Shown piece after piece: positions 23,907 through 33,564 of a stretch of DNA of 37,597 nucleotides (within the stretch, counting starts at the first letter, position 1; each line of letters opens with the position of its first letter). Source of the stretch: Clostridia bacterium (lineage in GTDB: Bacteria; Bacillota; Clostridia; Oscillospirales; CAG-272); NCBI GenBank assembly GCA_017463065.1, contig JAFTPX010000063.1, positions 1 through 37,597 on the forward strand, given 5' to 3'. Below the pieces are notes generated by a model, which saw only the letters and a program-made list of their open reading frames with translations, made no database searches and had not been told where the DNA came from. The position numbers and the translations under genes are program-made.

Positions 23907-26900
23907 TCAAAGTGTGTCGAGAAGATCCTGCGGTAGGAGCAACGGCTGAGGAGGGATATCAAAGAGCTTTCCCGCATGGGTGGAATAGACGCACAGCCTG
24001 TCACAAGGACGGTCGAAGAGCAGGGAAACAGCATGAGCGTAATAGGAAAGCTGAAGCCCGTGGCGTTCGTTCATTTTCTTTTGAGCGAGGACTTCCTGTT
24101 CTTGCTCTGCCGTGCTCAGGCGGTCTGTTTTGTAATCGTACAGTCCAAGGCTTCCGTCGCGGTGGATCAGGATCAGGTCAATAACACCCTGTACCGCCAG
24201 CTTTTCCTCGGCGAGCTTGTCTCGGAATTCGGGATCCTGAGTAAAGGCTTCGGGGGAGAGCAGCAGATTGAAGCGCTGCTCCCGAATGATCTCCTTGGCA
24301 GAGAGGATCTCATTGAGAAATTCGCTCTCAAAAAAGGTGTCTAGCTCTTCCGTAAGGATCAGATCGGCAATGTTTGCGGGAAGAAATTTTCGCTCCACAA
24401 GACGGGCGATTTCGTTTGCTACGCCGTGTTTTCTGGCATAGACGAAATCGCAGAACTGTAAAAATAAATGGGTTGCCGTTCCTCGTTCCGCAGCACTTGC
24501 CTTGGGGATCCCTCCCGTCAGGAAAAAGTCGGGGACGGGCACCTTCTTTCGCTCGGAGAACAGATCAACGGATCGATCGTCCTCATCCAGAACGTCGGGA
24601 GACAGACGGGATACTGAGAGCTTGGCGGGAATCCGTCGAAGCCCGGTATAAGGATATTGGAAGGCAAAATCCTTCTTGAGCTTTTCTGTGAGGATCGGAT
24701 CGGCGTTGATCTTCTCGGATTCCTCGGCGAGCACCTCCGTTTCTTCCTCAGATCCTTCTGTTTTGAGGACTGCTTGGAGGAAGGACAAGCGACAGCAAGC
24801 ATCGGTGTCGCAGGTCGGATCGGCAAAGGGAAGAAGGATCCAATCCAAATAGGATTGACAGCGAAGCAGAGCGTAACGTCCGCAGAATTGGACACGCGCC
24901 TCCGCCTTCTGTAACAGCTGTTCCTCGGAGGAGGAGGTGTAGGCAGTGACGTAAAGCCGTTCGCGGGCACGGGTCAGTGCCACGTATAGCACCCGCATTT
25001 CTTCCTCGGTCTGGCGAATTGCTACGTTGGCGGCAAGCGCCTCCCGCATGGGCGTATTGATCCGCGCGAATCCCGTTTGATCGGCAATTTTCATGGCAAC
25101 GCCCGTGGGATAATCAAAGAGCAAGGACGCCTGCTGATCCTGACGGTTGAAGCGCTTACCACAGTCGCAAAGGAAGCAGACGGGAAATTCCAGACCCTTG
25201 GATTGATGGATGGTCATCAGATTCACACGGTCGGGAGAGGTGCCCTTGGGGGGAACCTTCATTTTTTTGCCTTCTTCGATGATAGTGTTGATAAACTCAA
25301 TAAAATTGTAGAGTCCCTTGAAGGAGCCTGCCTCAAAGGTACGGGCGTATTCGTACAGTCGGAGCAGATTGCCTCCGTCTCCCGTTTCGGTCTGATCACA
25401 AACCAGCCCCGATGCGGCAAACACGTCGGATTCAAACAAGAGGCGCAAGAAACGGTCAACGGGGAGCGTTACCGCGTTTTGGCGCAGACCCGTCAATACC
25501 TCGTCAAAGCGACGGCATTTTTTCGCCAGAGCATCGTCTCCGTCTGTGCAGGACAGAAGGGCATCGTAAAGCGAATAGGAGTCGTCACAGCTCTTTCGGA
25601 TCAGGATGAGATCCTCCATGGTAAACCCGAAGATCGGAGAGCGAAGGGTTCCCGTCAGGAAGATGTCCCGATGAGGATTGTCTACCGTGTTCAGCAGACA
25701 AAGCACCATCAAAACGTCGGGGTTTTCAAAATAACGGTCGCCGTCGTTTTCCGAGGTCAGAATTCCGTATTCGTTCAAGGCTCTTGATACGTAAGCGCTC
25801 ATGGAACGGGATCGGAACAGAACGGCAATGTCTCCCGCCAGAATGGGAGAGCCGTCCGCCTTTTTCTCCTCCGTGATCAGTCGATTGATCTCGGATGCGA
25901 TATATGCCGCTTCCAATTCCTTTTTCTCGGGAAGCTCGTCCTCCTCGGACTCCTCCTCGGAAGGAGTAGGCGGCATGATCACCGCTACTTGTACCAAAGG
26001 AGACCGATACTCCTCGGTGGGAGGCTTTTTGGAAAAGACCAGATCGTCGTCCGACCGATAGCCGATGCTTTCTACACAGGCGGAGAAGATGCGGGAGCAT
26101 ACCAGATTGGTAAATTCAATAATGCTTTTGTCGCAACGGAAATTTTCCGACATAAACACCGTAGCGTTGTCCGACTTCTTGGCGGCGGGAGTATTGTGGT
26201 CGGGAAAGTGAGCGCGGTATTCGGAGAACACCAAAGGCTCCGCACCCCGAAATCCGTAAATACTTTGCTTGATGTCCCCTACCATAAAGCGGTTAGTGGG
26301 ACGGGAGAGGGCGCGGAAGATCAGATCCTGTACTCGATCCACGTCCTGATACTCGTCAATGTAAATATCCGAAAATTCTTCCGCATATTGTAGAGCGATG
26401 GGAGTAGGCGTTCCGTCCTCACGGACCAGAAGCTTCATGGTATAGCGGCGGATATCATTGAAATCAAAAATGCTTCGGCGGAGCTTTTCCTCGTGCAGTC
26501 TTGCTTCGTAGGTAAGAAGCACACGATAAAGTGTTTCGGTGTATTTTGCCGTATCGCTCATGGCATGGATAATCACCTGGGGGGGCTTGGAAAAGGATTT
26601 TTTCAAAAGCTCCCGAAGCCGCTTGTGTTGTTCGGTGCGAAGAGCTTTAAATCGATTGCTTTCCTCGGTGATCTGATCCGATTTGGGGCTCTTGAGACGG
26701 ACAGGAGCGAAGCTCTCCAGCAAGGACTTGGTACGGGAATAGCCCTCTTCCTCGTCCGAAAGCGCATCTAACAGCCTCTCGCAAAACTCTTTATCGTAAA
26801 GGAAGGAGGGAAGCATGGTGGAAACAAACACCTCGTTGGAGTTCAGATACTCACAGGCGGCGGCAAAGACCGACAGGCAGTATTGAACCGTGTCCGCCGA

Positions 26901-27560
26901 CCGTGCGCGGAGAATCTTGCCGTAGTCGGTGGAAAAGAGATCGACTTCCATATCGGCATCCCTGAGGGTCCGCTCCGCGTTCAGTCGCAAGAATTCTACC
27001 CCCTCGGGAACCGAGTCGCATTGGGCGGAAAGATCGATGAGGAGCTGAGTCAGACGATCCGCGCTTCTTGTTCCCGTAAAGCATTCCGCAAAGGCGGGGA
27101 ACTCTTCGTCGGTTTCATAAAAAGAATCAATACAGTCCTCCATGACCGACTTTTGCAGGATCTCCAGCTCCGAGGTGTCCGCAATGCGGAAGGAAGCGGG
27201 AATTCCCAGTGCCGAGAAATTGGAGCGCACCAGATCCAGATAGAAGGAATCGATGGTGCAGATTCTGGCACTTCCCAGCTTCACGAGCTGAGCAGTCAGA
27301 TGACGGTCGGCGGGATTCTTTGCCAACGCCTCGCTGAGTGCCGTAAAAATACGGCTTTTCAGCTCGTCCGCGGCGGCGCGGGTAAAGGTCACGATCAGCA
27401 TTTTTGAGATATCCGCGGGCTTGTCCTTGTCGGTAATCCTGCGAATGATCCGTTCGGTCAGGGTGGCGGTTTTTCCCGATCCCGCGGCGGCACTGACCAG
27501 CAGGGTTTTGTCATGAATATTCATTGCCGCGCTTTGGGCGGCGGTCCATTGTCTTGACAT
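23907..27560 (-). CDS. addA: ATP-dependent helicase/nuclease subunit A
   Basis: AddA is the helicase-nuclease subunit of AddAB, the Bacillota counterpart of RecBCD, which resects double-strand breaks up to a Chi site and loads RecA. It has 1217 residues. The UvrD-like helicase has Walker A AAAGSGKT (24-31), the DExx box DEYQDVD (from Asp402), GDIKQSIYGFRGA, VNLMTIHQSKGLEFPVCF and YVALTRARERLYVTAYT. The C-terminal RecB-type nuclease has the VQGVIDLILIHRDG stretch and YDYKTDR (Asp1142, Lys1144). The AGGAGG site overlaps the addB stop codon, with a 9-base gap between the genes, so the two subunits are co-translated. Confidence 0.98.
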   Translation of the reverse strand: MSRQWTAAQSAAMNIHDKTLLVSAAAGSGKTATLTERIIRRITDKDKPADISKMLIVTFTRAAADELKSRIFTALSEALAKNPADRHLTAQLVKLGSARICTIDSFYLDLVRSNFSALGIPASFRIADTSELEILQKSVMEDCIDSFYETDEEFPAFAECFTGTRSADRLTQLLIDLSAQCDSVPEGVEFLRLNAERTLRDADMEVDLFSTDYGKILRARSADTVQYCLSVFAAACEYLNSNEVFVSTMLPSFLYDKEFCERLLDALSDEEEGYSRTKSLLESFAPVRLKSPKSDQITEESNRFKALRTEQHKRLRELLKKSFSKPPQVIIHAMSDTAKYTETLYRVLLTYEARLHEEKLRRSIFDFNDIRRYTMKLLVREDGTPTPIALQYAEEFSDIYIDEYQDVDRVQDLIFRALSRPTNRFMVGDIKQSIYGFRGAEPLVFSEYRAHFPDHNTPAAKKSDNATVFMSENFRCDKSIIEFTNLVCSRIFSACVESIGYRSDDDLVFSKKPPTEEYRSPLVQVAVIMPPTPSEEESEEDELPEKKELEAAYIASEINRLITEEKKADGSPILAGDIAVLFRSRSMSAYVSRALNEYGILTSENDGDRYFENPDVLMVLCLLNTVDNPHRDIFLTGTLRSPIFGFTMEDLILIRKSCDDSYSLYDALLSCTDGDDALAKKCRRFDEVLTGLRQNAVTLPVDRFLRLLFESDVFAASGLVCDQTETGDGGNLLRLYEYARTFEAGSFKGLYNFIEFINTIIEEGKKMKVPPKGTSPDRVNLMTIHQSKGLEFPVCFLCDCGKRFNRQDQQASLLFDYPTGVAMKIADQTGFARINTPMREALAANVAIRQTEEEMRVLYVALTRARERLYVTAYTSSSEEQLLQKAEARVQFCGRYALLRCQSYLDWILLPFADPTCDTDACCRLSFLQAVLKTEGSEEETEVLAEESEKINADPILTEKLKKDFAFQYPYTGLRRIPAKLSVSRLSPDVLDEDDRSVDLFSERKKVPVPDFFLTGGIPKASAAERGTATHLFLQFCDFVYARKHGVANEIARLVERKFLPANIADLILTEELDTFFESEFLNEILSAKEIIREQRFNLLLSPEAFTQDPEFRDKLAEEKLAVQGVIDLILIHRDGSLGLYDYKTDRLSTAEQEQEVLAQKKMNERHGLQLSYYAHAVSLLFDRPCDRLCVYSTHAGKLFDIPPQPLLLPQDLLDTL

Positions 27561-27569
27561 ACTTCCTCC

Positions 27570-30500
27570 TTATTGGTCGATTCTGCGGCAGATGGGCTTC
27601 ATTTGGCACCATTCGCAGGGATCTTTGTATGGAATGGGAGAGGCATCCGCAACGCCGCGGCGCATTTCTCCCGCGATGGTTTCCACCGTGGATCGGATCT
27701 GCTCATAAAGCTTGGTAAATCCTTCCCGTTCCATGAGTGCGTTTCCCACGATCACGCCATCCTTGTTCCGTCGGATTCCCGCCAGAAACTGGGGAGACAT
27801 CTCGGAATTCATTGCCAGAAGGATCTCCTCCTCATTCAGAAGAACTCCGTTTCGCTTCAGGGCGGCGGAAGCCTTTTTCACTACCTCTGCCTCACTGTCA
27901 TAATCCTCGGCTTGAATTACGGGGATATTGGCGGTAAGGTAGACCACGCCGGCAGGGGTTGGGGTCTGGTTTTCCGCTAAGCCCAAGGCGCGCGAAAACG
28001 GCGTATTGGCGTTGCGGCATAACGTGAACAGATACAAAAGCATCTGGATATTGATCCCGTGGCTCACGTCCTCAAGGGAAAAGACCTTGGAGCCCGTTTT
28101 ATAGTCCACCACTCGAATATAGACCTCGCCGTCCTTCTTCAGAAGGTCCACGCGGTCAATGATGCCCGAAAAGGAGACGCGAGCGCTGTCCTCCAAAACG
28201 AATTCCATAGGAGGAGGATTGCCGTCCCGTCCGTTAGTTGAAAGCTCGAAAAAGGCGGGTTGGAATTCACTGTGGGAAAATTCCTCCACGATGTTTCGGA
28301 CCATTAGAAGTGACAATCGCTCCAGACGGGTATAAAGATGGCGAAGCTTTCCCGACTGCTTGAGCTCGTCGGGGCAGATTCGGGATACGTATTGCTTGAC
28401 GGTCTCTTGGGTTTTCTTGACCAATTCCTCGTCATCGGGAAGCTTGCCCGACTCATTGGGCGTTGTGGCAAAGCGAAGGAGCTGTTCCAAAATGTAATGA
28501 ATAAAGGTTCCCATACTCGAGGAATGGAACTCACCCTTTTTCTTTTTTCGCAACCCCAGAACGTAGGTACAATAATAGTTGAAGGGGCAGTCTACGTAGC
28601 TCTCAAAGCGGGAAGAGGAGAAATGAATCGGCGTACCCAGCACAGAAGCGGCAGTGCTCGGATCAATGCGGCATTCCGTATCGGATACGGGGGCATCGGA
28701 TAGCTCTTTGACGTGGGGCAGATAGTCCGAAAGCGCCTCTTTCAAGGATAGCCCGTCCGCCGTGTTGCCCAGTGTTCTCAAATAGGCTGCGGCACTTTTG
28801 GGGGCTCCCGTCAGATAGCGGAGATCGCTTCCCGAAAAACGGTGGGGTTTTAGCTCTGGAAACAGAGCGCGCACCCGATTGAAGGGAAGGGACGGCGACC
28901 TTCCTTTTCCGTTCAGCTCTGCGGTTGAAGTCAATAAGTATAATCTGTGGGACGGAGTGGCAAAGGCTCGCTGTACATACATCAGCTCGTCCGAGAATCG
29001 GGTGTCGGCATCGGAAGAAAGCTCGATTCCAAAGTCCGATAAAACCGATCGGTCTCCCGAGCTGAATAAGCCCACGTCGGAAACCGCGGCGGGAAACTCG
29101 CCCTCGCATAGCCCCAGGAGAAAACAGTATTTTGGGTTAGAGGCACGGAGCATGGCGGCGGATCCCACGGTCACTTCATCCACGGAGGTGGGGATCGTTC
29201 CGATGTCGGTTTGCCGAAACACGGTTCGGAGGATTAGAGAGAATTCCTCCGTGTCGGCGCTTTCCTCAGGCATAGCGGCGGCAATGTCCGCAAGGGTGTT
29301 GAGGAGAATCCCGTAAAGGGCGCTCAATTCCTTGGCTTGCTTGGCATTTCCGAATCGGAGCTCGGCATCCGCCATATATTCCAAGCGTTCCTCCAGACGA
29401 ATATCCGTAAAGTATCGGTACACGGCTTGACACAGCTCAGGTACCGTTTTGGCGGCATCCAGAAAAATAAAGAAGGCTTCAAGCGTTTGCGTGAGGGAGC
29501 GTCTGATTTCGTTGGCGGCGGCGAGGATTCCTTTTCCTCGCTCGGATATCCGCTCCTCGAAGCCGTCGGGATTCATCGTCCAATCTCCGTCGGTAAAGCG
29601 AGCACCGTGAATGTTCCACGTATCCACGTATTCCTCAAAAAGATCAACAGAACGGGATGGGAAATCGTACAGCCCCGTTTTGACGTGAGAAATGATATCG
29701 TTTTTTTGCCAGTTGTATTGCTTGATCCGCAGGGCGGAAAGCAGGAGCTTGACGGGGGGCATGGCGCAAAGGTCGGTTTTCTGGGAGAAAAAGTAGGGAA
29801 TATTGCTTTTCTCAAATGCGGGCTCAAGAATGCCCCGATATTTTTCGGGATCGCGCATCAACACCACAATATCCCGACAGCGCACGCCTTCTCGCAATAA
29901 CGTGAGAATGTGGGCGGCAGTGGCGTCTGCCTCGGCGTAAGGCGTATCGCAGATCTCCATTTGAATACTGCCGTCGGGATAGACGGTTCCGTCTCCCGCC
30001 GATACGTCCATGCGCCAAATGTTTTGCGCCAGATAGGCAAGCGCGGGAGAGGTCGCCCGATGATTCTCACGCAGAATGATTTGCCGATGACCGCCGTGCC
30101 GCTCGGCAGAGGCGATCAGCTTTTCCATGGAGTCTCGAATTCCCGCTGTGCTGATGTCTTTGCACTCGGGATGGGTAAGAGGAATGGTTACCGTTACGTT
30201 TTCGGCTTGCTCAAATATTTTTTCAAGAATACGGTGCTCTACCGCCGTAAAGGAGGTAAAGGAATCCACGTAGACGTTTGCTCCCTTGAAAAAGCGTTCT
30301 GTTTTCAGAATTTCATAAAGCCTTGCCAGATCGTCGGCGGAGTCACTGTAGTTTTGCGCCACCAGTCGGTCAAAGGAGGCATAGATCAAAGCCAGATCCC
30401 GAAGTCGTTTGCCCAAAGGATCGTCTCCCGCCAGCTTCTGTGCCGCTCTTTCCAGTTGTTCGGGGGTAATGCCGCTCGCCTTGCACTCGCCGATTGCTGA

Positions 30501-30863
30501 GAGCATAATCTCTCCCAAGGAGGAGTCCTTACCGCACAGGGCACCGTATTCCTCCAATAAGGGGGAAAGCTCACGGAGATTTTGCCACATCAGCAAATGA
30601 CGGATGGGTTTGGTGATATAGCGATAGGAAAGACCGCCGTATTCCCGACAAACGCGGTTATACAGTCTGGAAAAATTCAATACCTCCAGATGAAGCTGAG
30701 CGGAGGGAGGGAGAAGCCGGAGGGTTGCCCTCTCCGATTGAACGGCTTCCTGCTCGGGAACGAGGAGAAAGGTATGGAGGGAGGACTGGGTATCCTTGGC
30801 AATGGCGTTCAAAACCGCGGTGGTTTTGCCACTGCCCCAGCTACCGTAAATCAAGGTAATCAT
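27570..30863 (-). CDS. addB: ATP-dependent helicase/deoxyribonuclease subunit B
   Basis: AddB is the partner of AddA. Its helicase-like part recognises Chi, and its nuclease cuts the other DNA strand. It has 1097 residues. A Walker A GSWGSGKT (7-14) is present. The helicase region is otherwise divergent, as usual for AddB. The C-terminal nuclease has VDYKTGSK (Asp920). The four cysteines that bind the structural iron-sulphur cluster are all present: Cys759 in DCPFNYYC, and Cys1083, Cys1086 and Cys1092 in PCEWCQMKPIC. It follows the coiled-coil membrane protein gene by 12 bases, precedes addA by 9, and shares the promoter at 31697-31725. Confidence 0.97.
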   Translation of the reverse strand: MITLIYGSWGSGKTTAVLNAIAKDTQSSLHTFLLVPEQEAVQSERATLRLLPPSAQLHLEVLNFSRLYNRVCREYGGLSYRYITKPIRHLLMWQNLRELSPLLEEYGALCGKDSSLGEIMLSAIGECKASGITPEQLERAAQKLAGDDPLGKRLRDLALIYASFDRLVAQNYSDSADDLARLYEILKTERFFKGANVYVDSFTSFTAVEHRILEKIFEQAENVTVTIPLTHPECKDISTAGIRDSMEKLIASAERHGGHRQIILRENHRATSPALAYLAQNIWRMDVSAGDGTVYPDGSIQMEICDTPYAEADATAAHILTLLREGVRCRDIVVLMRDPEKYRGILEPAFEKSNIPYFFSQKTDLCAMPPVKLLLSALRIKQYNWQKNDIISHVKTGLYDFPSRSVDLFEEYVDTWNIHGARFTDGDWTMNPDGFEERISERGKGILAAANEIRRSLTQTLEAFFIFLDAAKTVPELCQAVYRYFTDIRLEERLEYMADAELRFGNAKQAKELSALYGILLNTLADIAAAMPEESADTEEFSLILRTVFRQTDIGTIPTSVDEVTVGSAAMLRASNPKYCFLLGLCEGEFPAAVSDVGLFSSGDRSVLSDFGIELSSDADTRFSDELMYVQRAFATPSHRLYLLTSTAELNGKGRSPSLPFNRVRALFPELKPHRFSGSDLRYLTGAPKSAAAYLRTLGNTADGLSLKEALSDYLPHVKELSDAPVSDTECRIDPSTAASVLGTPIHFSSSRFESYVDCPFNYYCTYVLGLRKKKKGEFHSSSMGTFIHYILEQLLRFATTPNESGKLPDDEELVKKTQETVKQYVSRICPDELKQSGKLRHLYTRLERLSLLMVRNIVEEFSHSEFQPAFFELSTNGRDGNPPPMEFVLEDSARVSFSGIIDRVDLLKKDGEVYIRVVDYKTGSKVFSLEDVSHGINIQMLLYLFTLCRNANTPFSRALGLAENQTPTPAGVVYLTANIPVIQAEDYDSEAEVVKKASAALKRNGVLLNEEEILLAMNSEMSPQFLAGIRRNKDGVIVGNALMEREGFTKLYEQIRSTVETIAGEMRRGVADASPIPYKDPCEWCQMKPICRRIDQ

Positions 30864-30875
30864 AGGATGTTCCTT

Positions 30876-31643
30876 TCAATAGATTTCGGTGATCGGCAAG
30901 GAATGAGAAGCGAAGATCTTCTTTTTTAAGGTAAAATAGTAGTGCCGTCGGATCAAAAGCAGATTGTCTTCCTCAAAGCGGGCGATCAGATAGGACTTCT
31001 TTCGGTTCGGGTCAAGCCCCGTGCTTTTCAAAAAATAGGGAGAGACGATTACGCAAAAACGGTCGCCCTTTTGCGCCTCACTTCGCACCATTCCGCTAAA
31101 AAAGGAATCCGTAGCGGTATCGTAGTGCTTGGGCGGAAAGAAAATTACGATCTTTTTCTGACGAATCCGCTCCTGAATCCTTTTCCGATGCCTACGTCCC
31201 CGAAAGAAGGTGAACAGAAGCGCCGCATAGGAGATCAGAACCGTGACGGGAAGAGATACAACAAAAAACGAAGCGGCAAGCACGAAGACCGCGCTGGTTT
31301 CCAGAACGGCAAGGAGTGCCGTTATGATTTTCAGCGTGGTTCGGATCAGAGTATACCGCCGCACGAATTGGAGCATACGGGAGTAGAGGGCAAATACCGA
31401 CGTATGTCGGATGAGGTCGTAAACGTAGGCGACGTAGCGTTTCCTTGAAAAAAGCCGCTCGTTTCGCGCGTGCTTTTCCAAAGCCGCCTCTCCTTTTCCT
31501 GCGTGAGACGGGGAAATTCCCCTTTGCTGCTCCAATTCCTCCTTCAGGGCTCGCACCTCTCGCTTCAGGCGTTGGTTTTCTGACCGTAGCTTGCGGATCT
31601 CCGATTCTTGTTCCTTTTGCTTTGTCTTTGCTTGCTTTGCCAT
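30876..31643 (-). CDS. Coiled-coil, two-helix membrane protein of unknown function
   Basis: I do not recognise a named family. The 255 residues fall into a charged N-terminal coiled coil (about 5-41, KLRSENQRLKREVRALKEEL), a basic linker with many Arg and Tyr (55-103), two closely spaced hydrophobic helices (about 105-147) joined by SLP, and a basic C-terminal domain (about 150-255; IVIFFPPKHYDTATDSFF, FCVIVSPYFLKSTGL, YLIARFEEDNLLLIRRHYYF). Both ends would be cytosolic. AAGGAG precedes the ATG. It leads the operon with addB and addA behind it, with only 12 bases to addB, so a link with DNA break repair, for example membrane tethering, is possible but is only context-based. Confidence 0.75.
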   Translation of the reverse strand: MAKQAKTKQKEQESEIRKLRSENQRLKREVRALKEELEQQRGISPSHAGKGEAALEKHARNERLFSRKRYVAYVYDLIRHTSVFALYSRMLQFVRRYTLIRTTLKIITALLAVLETSAVFVLAASFFVVSLPVTVLISYAALLFTFFRGRRHRKRIQERIRQKKIVIFFPPKHYDTATDSFFSGMVRSEAQKGDRFCVIVSPYFLKSTGLDPNRKKSYLIARFEEDNLLLIRRHYYFTLKKKIFASHSLPITEIY

Positions 31644-31696
31644 AAATTTCTCCTTGTTATACGTATCGGCAACGCATGTTCTTAACAGTTATATTT

Positions 31697-31725
31697 ATTA
31701 TAACATAAAATACATAACATATCAA
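31697..31725 (-). promoter_or_regulatory. Promoter of the coiled-coil protein-addBA operon
   Basis: On the minus strand TTGATA (31720-31725), a 17-base spacer and TATAAT (31697-31702) preceded by TGT (extended -10) give a strong promoter. The start near 31690 leaves a leader of about 47 bases. Confidence 0.8.
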
Positions 31726-31762
31726 GAAATTTATTTGCGGCATTTTGGCAAATTCAATAAGT

Positions 31763-31806
31763 GTTACAGAATTCGTCAAAAAACTGTCACAAATATCCAC
31801 TATAAT
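31763..31806 (+). promoter_or_regulatory. htrA promoter with a three-hexamer array (possible response-regulator site)
   Basis: TATAAT (31801-31806) lies 36 bases before the htrA start, but no -35 box is found at the proper distance. In the upstream region three similar hexamers, GTTACA (31763-31768), GTCAAA (31775-31780) and GTCACA (31786-31791), follow each other at 12- and 11-base steps, about one DNA turn. That spacing is typical of OmpR-family binding sites. An activated promoter is inferred, not shown. Confidence 0.45.
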
Positions 31807-31841
31807 GTAGATGTATCAAAAAATCAAAGCAGGAGGCTTGT

Positions 31842-33413
31842 ATGGAAGATATGCGGGATCACTTCCGTAATGATGGGGAAGAATCCATGGAGAATCCAAC
31901 GAAGGGAAAAGAGTGCCATGATGCTGAAGATGATAAAGACGGGAAAGAAGGCGAACAAGCTCATAACGAAGAGCTTAAAGAAAAAGAAGAAAACCATGCT
32001 GGGGAAGCGGAAGATGCTTCAACAGAAGGGAAAGGTGATACAGAAAAAGGAGAAGCGGCTGAGGTCGTTGATCTGACAGTGCAGGATACGGTTTCGGTCG
32101 AAGCCGAAACGGAACATCCCCCGAAAACGAAGGAGCAACAATATTCCTGTAGCTATACGCCGCCCTATTACGTTCCCGATTTCTCCGCAACGTCGGGGTC
32201 GGAGAAGCGCAGTGGAAAATCCAAGGGCGGCGCGGGGCTTGTGGCGTTGGTTCTGTCCCTTTCCTTGCTGGTTTCCGTTTTGGGAGGCGGCATCGGGTAT
32301 TCCTTGATGCAGCAGGTGGATCACTTGGCGGCGGTTGTCGGAGAGTCGAATGACGACGTGTCGGGCAACGGCACCGACGGAACGGTCACCATTATCAAAA
32401 ACGACGGAAGCATTAAGGTCAACGAGGTGGTTGGTTCTACAGGCTATTCCAATTTGAACGTTTCCGAGGTCGTGGCTCTGGTGGCGGACAGCGTGGTAGA
32501 AATCACCACCTCGGAGCGGGTGTTGAACGGTAGCTACGTAACCAGTGGCGCGGGAAGCGGTGTGATCATCGGAACGATTGATCGGGAAGGATACGTGGGC
32601 AGTCTGGTCATTACCAATAATCACGTGATAGAAGGCGCGGACGGAATTACCGTTCGCCTGACCAACGGTAAAGAATACAGTGCTACGCTGATTGCGGAGG
32701 GGGATGCGGATTATGACATTGCGGTTTTGGCAATTCAGGTGACGGGACTTCCTCAGGCAAAGCTGGGCAGCAGTGCCAATCTGATCGTTGGCGAAGAGGT
32801 GGTGGCAATCGGAAATCCCTTGGGAGAGCTTGGCGGTACGGTGACCAACGGAATCCTCAGCGCCTTGGATAGAAAGGTGCTCGTTGGCGGGCGCCGCATG
32901 ACCCTTCTTCAAACCAACGCCGCCATCAATCCGGGTAACTCGGGTGGTGGACTGTTCAATATGGCGGGAGAATTGATCGGTATTGTTAACGCAAAGCAAT
33001 CCGAGACGGGAATTGAGGGCTTGGGCTTTGCGATTCCCATTGACGTCGCTTACAAAGCGGCAAAGGACATGATCGATTACGGTTACGTTACGGGCAAATT
33101 GAAGTTGGGCTTTGAAACCGAGGTGCATACCGAGACGTTTACGGTTACGAATGGGCAGAACCATCGTTTCACTTTGCCTGCGGGAATTTACGTGTCGGAA
33201 ACGACCAATGCCGAGCTGAAAAAATATGACCGTATCGTTTCCATGAACGGTGTTCAGATCAACGATATTTCCGATTATTATTTTGCGATTGATCAGCTGA
33301 AGGAAGGGGATTCCTTGACAGTCTTGGTCAGTCGCCTGAGCGGTTCCACTTTTATTTCAAGCTTTGTGGAGGTTACGGTCACGCTTACGGTTTCTTTTAC
33401 GAAGGTACCTTGA
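31842..33413 (+). CDS. htrA: HtrA/DegP-type serine protease (S1C) with PDZ domain
   Basis: A membrane-anchored quality-control protease that degrades misfolded exported proteins. It has 523 residues. Residues 1-130 are cytosolic and very acidic/Lys-rich (about 75 charged residues early on). One membrane helix follows (about 132-155). The trypsin-like domain has all three catalytic residues: His261 in TNNHVIEGA, Asp292 in DADYDIAVLAI and Ser367 in NPGNSGGGLF (the usual GGP is GGG here). A single PDZ domain ends the protein (about 420-520, YDRIVSMNGVQINDI). CAGGAGG lies before the ATG. The two-component system genes follow 151 bases downstream, an association also known for CssRS and HtrA-type proteases in Bacillus. 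Confidence 0.95.
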   Translation: MEDMRDHFRNDGEESMENPTKGKECHDAEDDKDGKEGEQAHNEELKEKEENHAGEAEDASTEGKGDTEKGEAAEVVDLTVQDTVSVEAETEHPPKTKEQQYSCSYTPPYYVPDFSATSGSEKRSGKSKGGAGLVALVLSLSLLVSVLGGGIGYSLMQQVDHLAAVVGESNDDVSGNGTDGTVTIIKNDGSIKVNEVVGSTGYSNLNVSEVVALVADSVVEITTSERVLNGSYVTSGAGSGVIIGTIDREGYVGSLVITNNHVIEGADGITVRLTNGKEYSATLIAEGDADYDIAVLAIQVTGLPQAKLGSSANLIVGEEVVAIGNPLGELGGTVTNGILSALDRKVLVGGRRMTLLQTNAAINPGNSGGGLFNMAGELIGIVNAKQSETGIEGLGFAIPIDVAYKAAKDMIDYGYVTGKLKLGFETEVHTETFTVTNGQNHRFTLPAGIYVSETTNAELKKYDRIVSMNGVQINDISDYYFAIDQLKEGDSLTVLVSRLSGSTFISSFVEVTVTLTVSFTKVP

Positions 33414-33422
33414 AAAAAATCG

Positions 33423-33450
33423 TTGAAAAAAAGACGGATCGGTGTATAAT
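33423..33450 (+). promoter_or_regulatory. Promoter of the two-component system operon
   Basis: TTGAAA (33423-33428), a 16-base spacer and TATAAT (33445-33450) begin 9 bases after the htrA stop codon. The start near 33457 gives a leader of about 108 bases, with small possible hairpins and no terminator. There is no clear terminator after htrA either, so read-through from htrA is possible. Confidence 0.7.
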
Positions 33451-33564
33451 ATAAGGAGAGAGTTGCCGACGGTTCCGGATGAAGCCGTTGTACGGACTTG
33501 CATGGCATGAAATACAACGACTTCTCGATTGCAATAGAAAAAACAAAAAAAGAGGAACAAAAAA

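Noticed and set aside
31591..32076. Lys-rich frame of 161 codons overlapping the start of htrA
   Set aside because: It spans the divergent promoter region and is out of frame with a well-supported HtrA gene. The Lys richness comes from the A-rich sequence.
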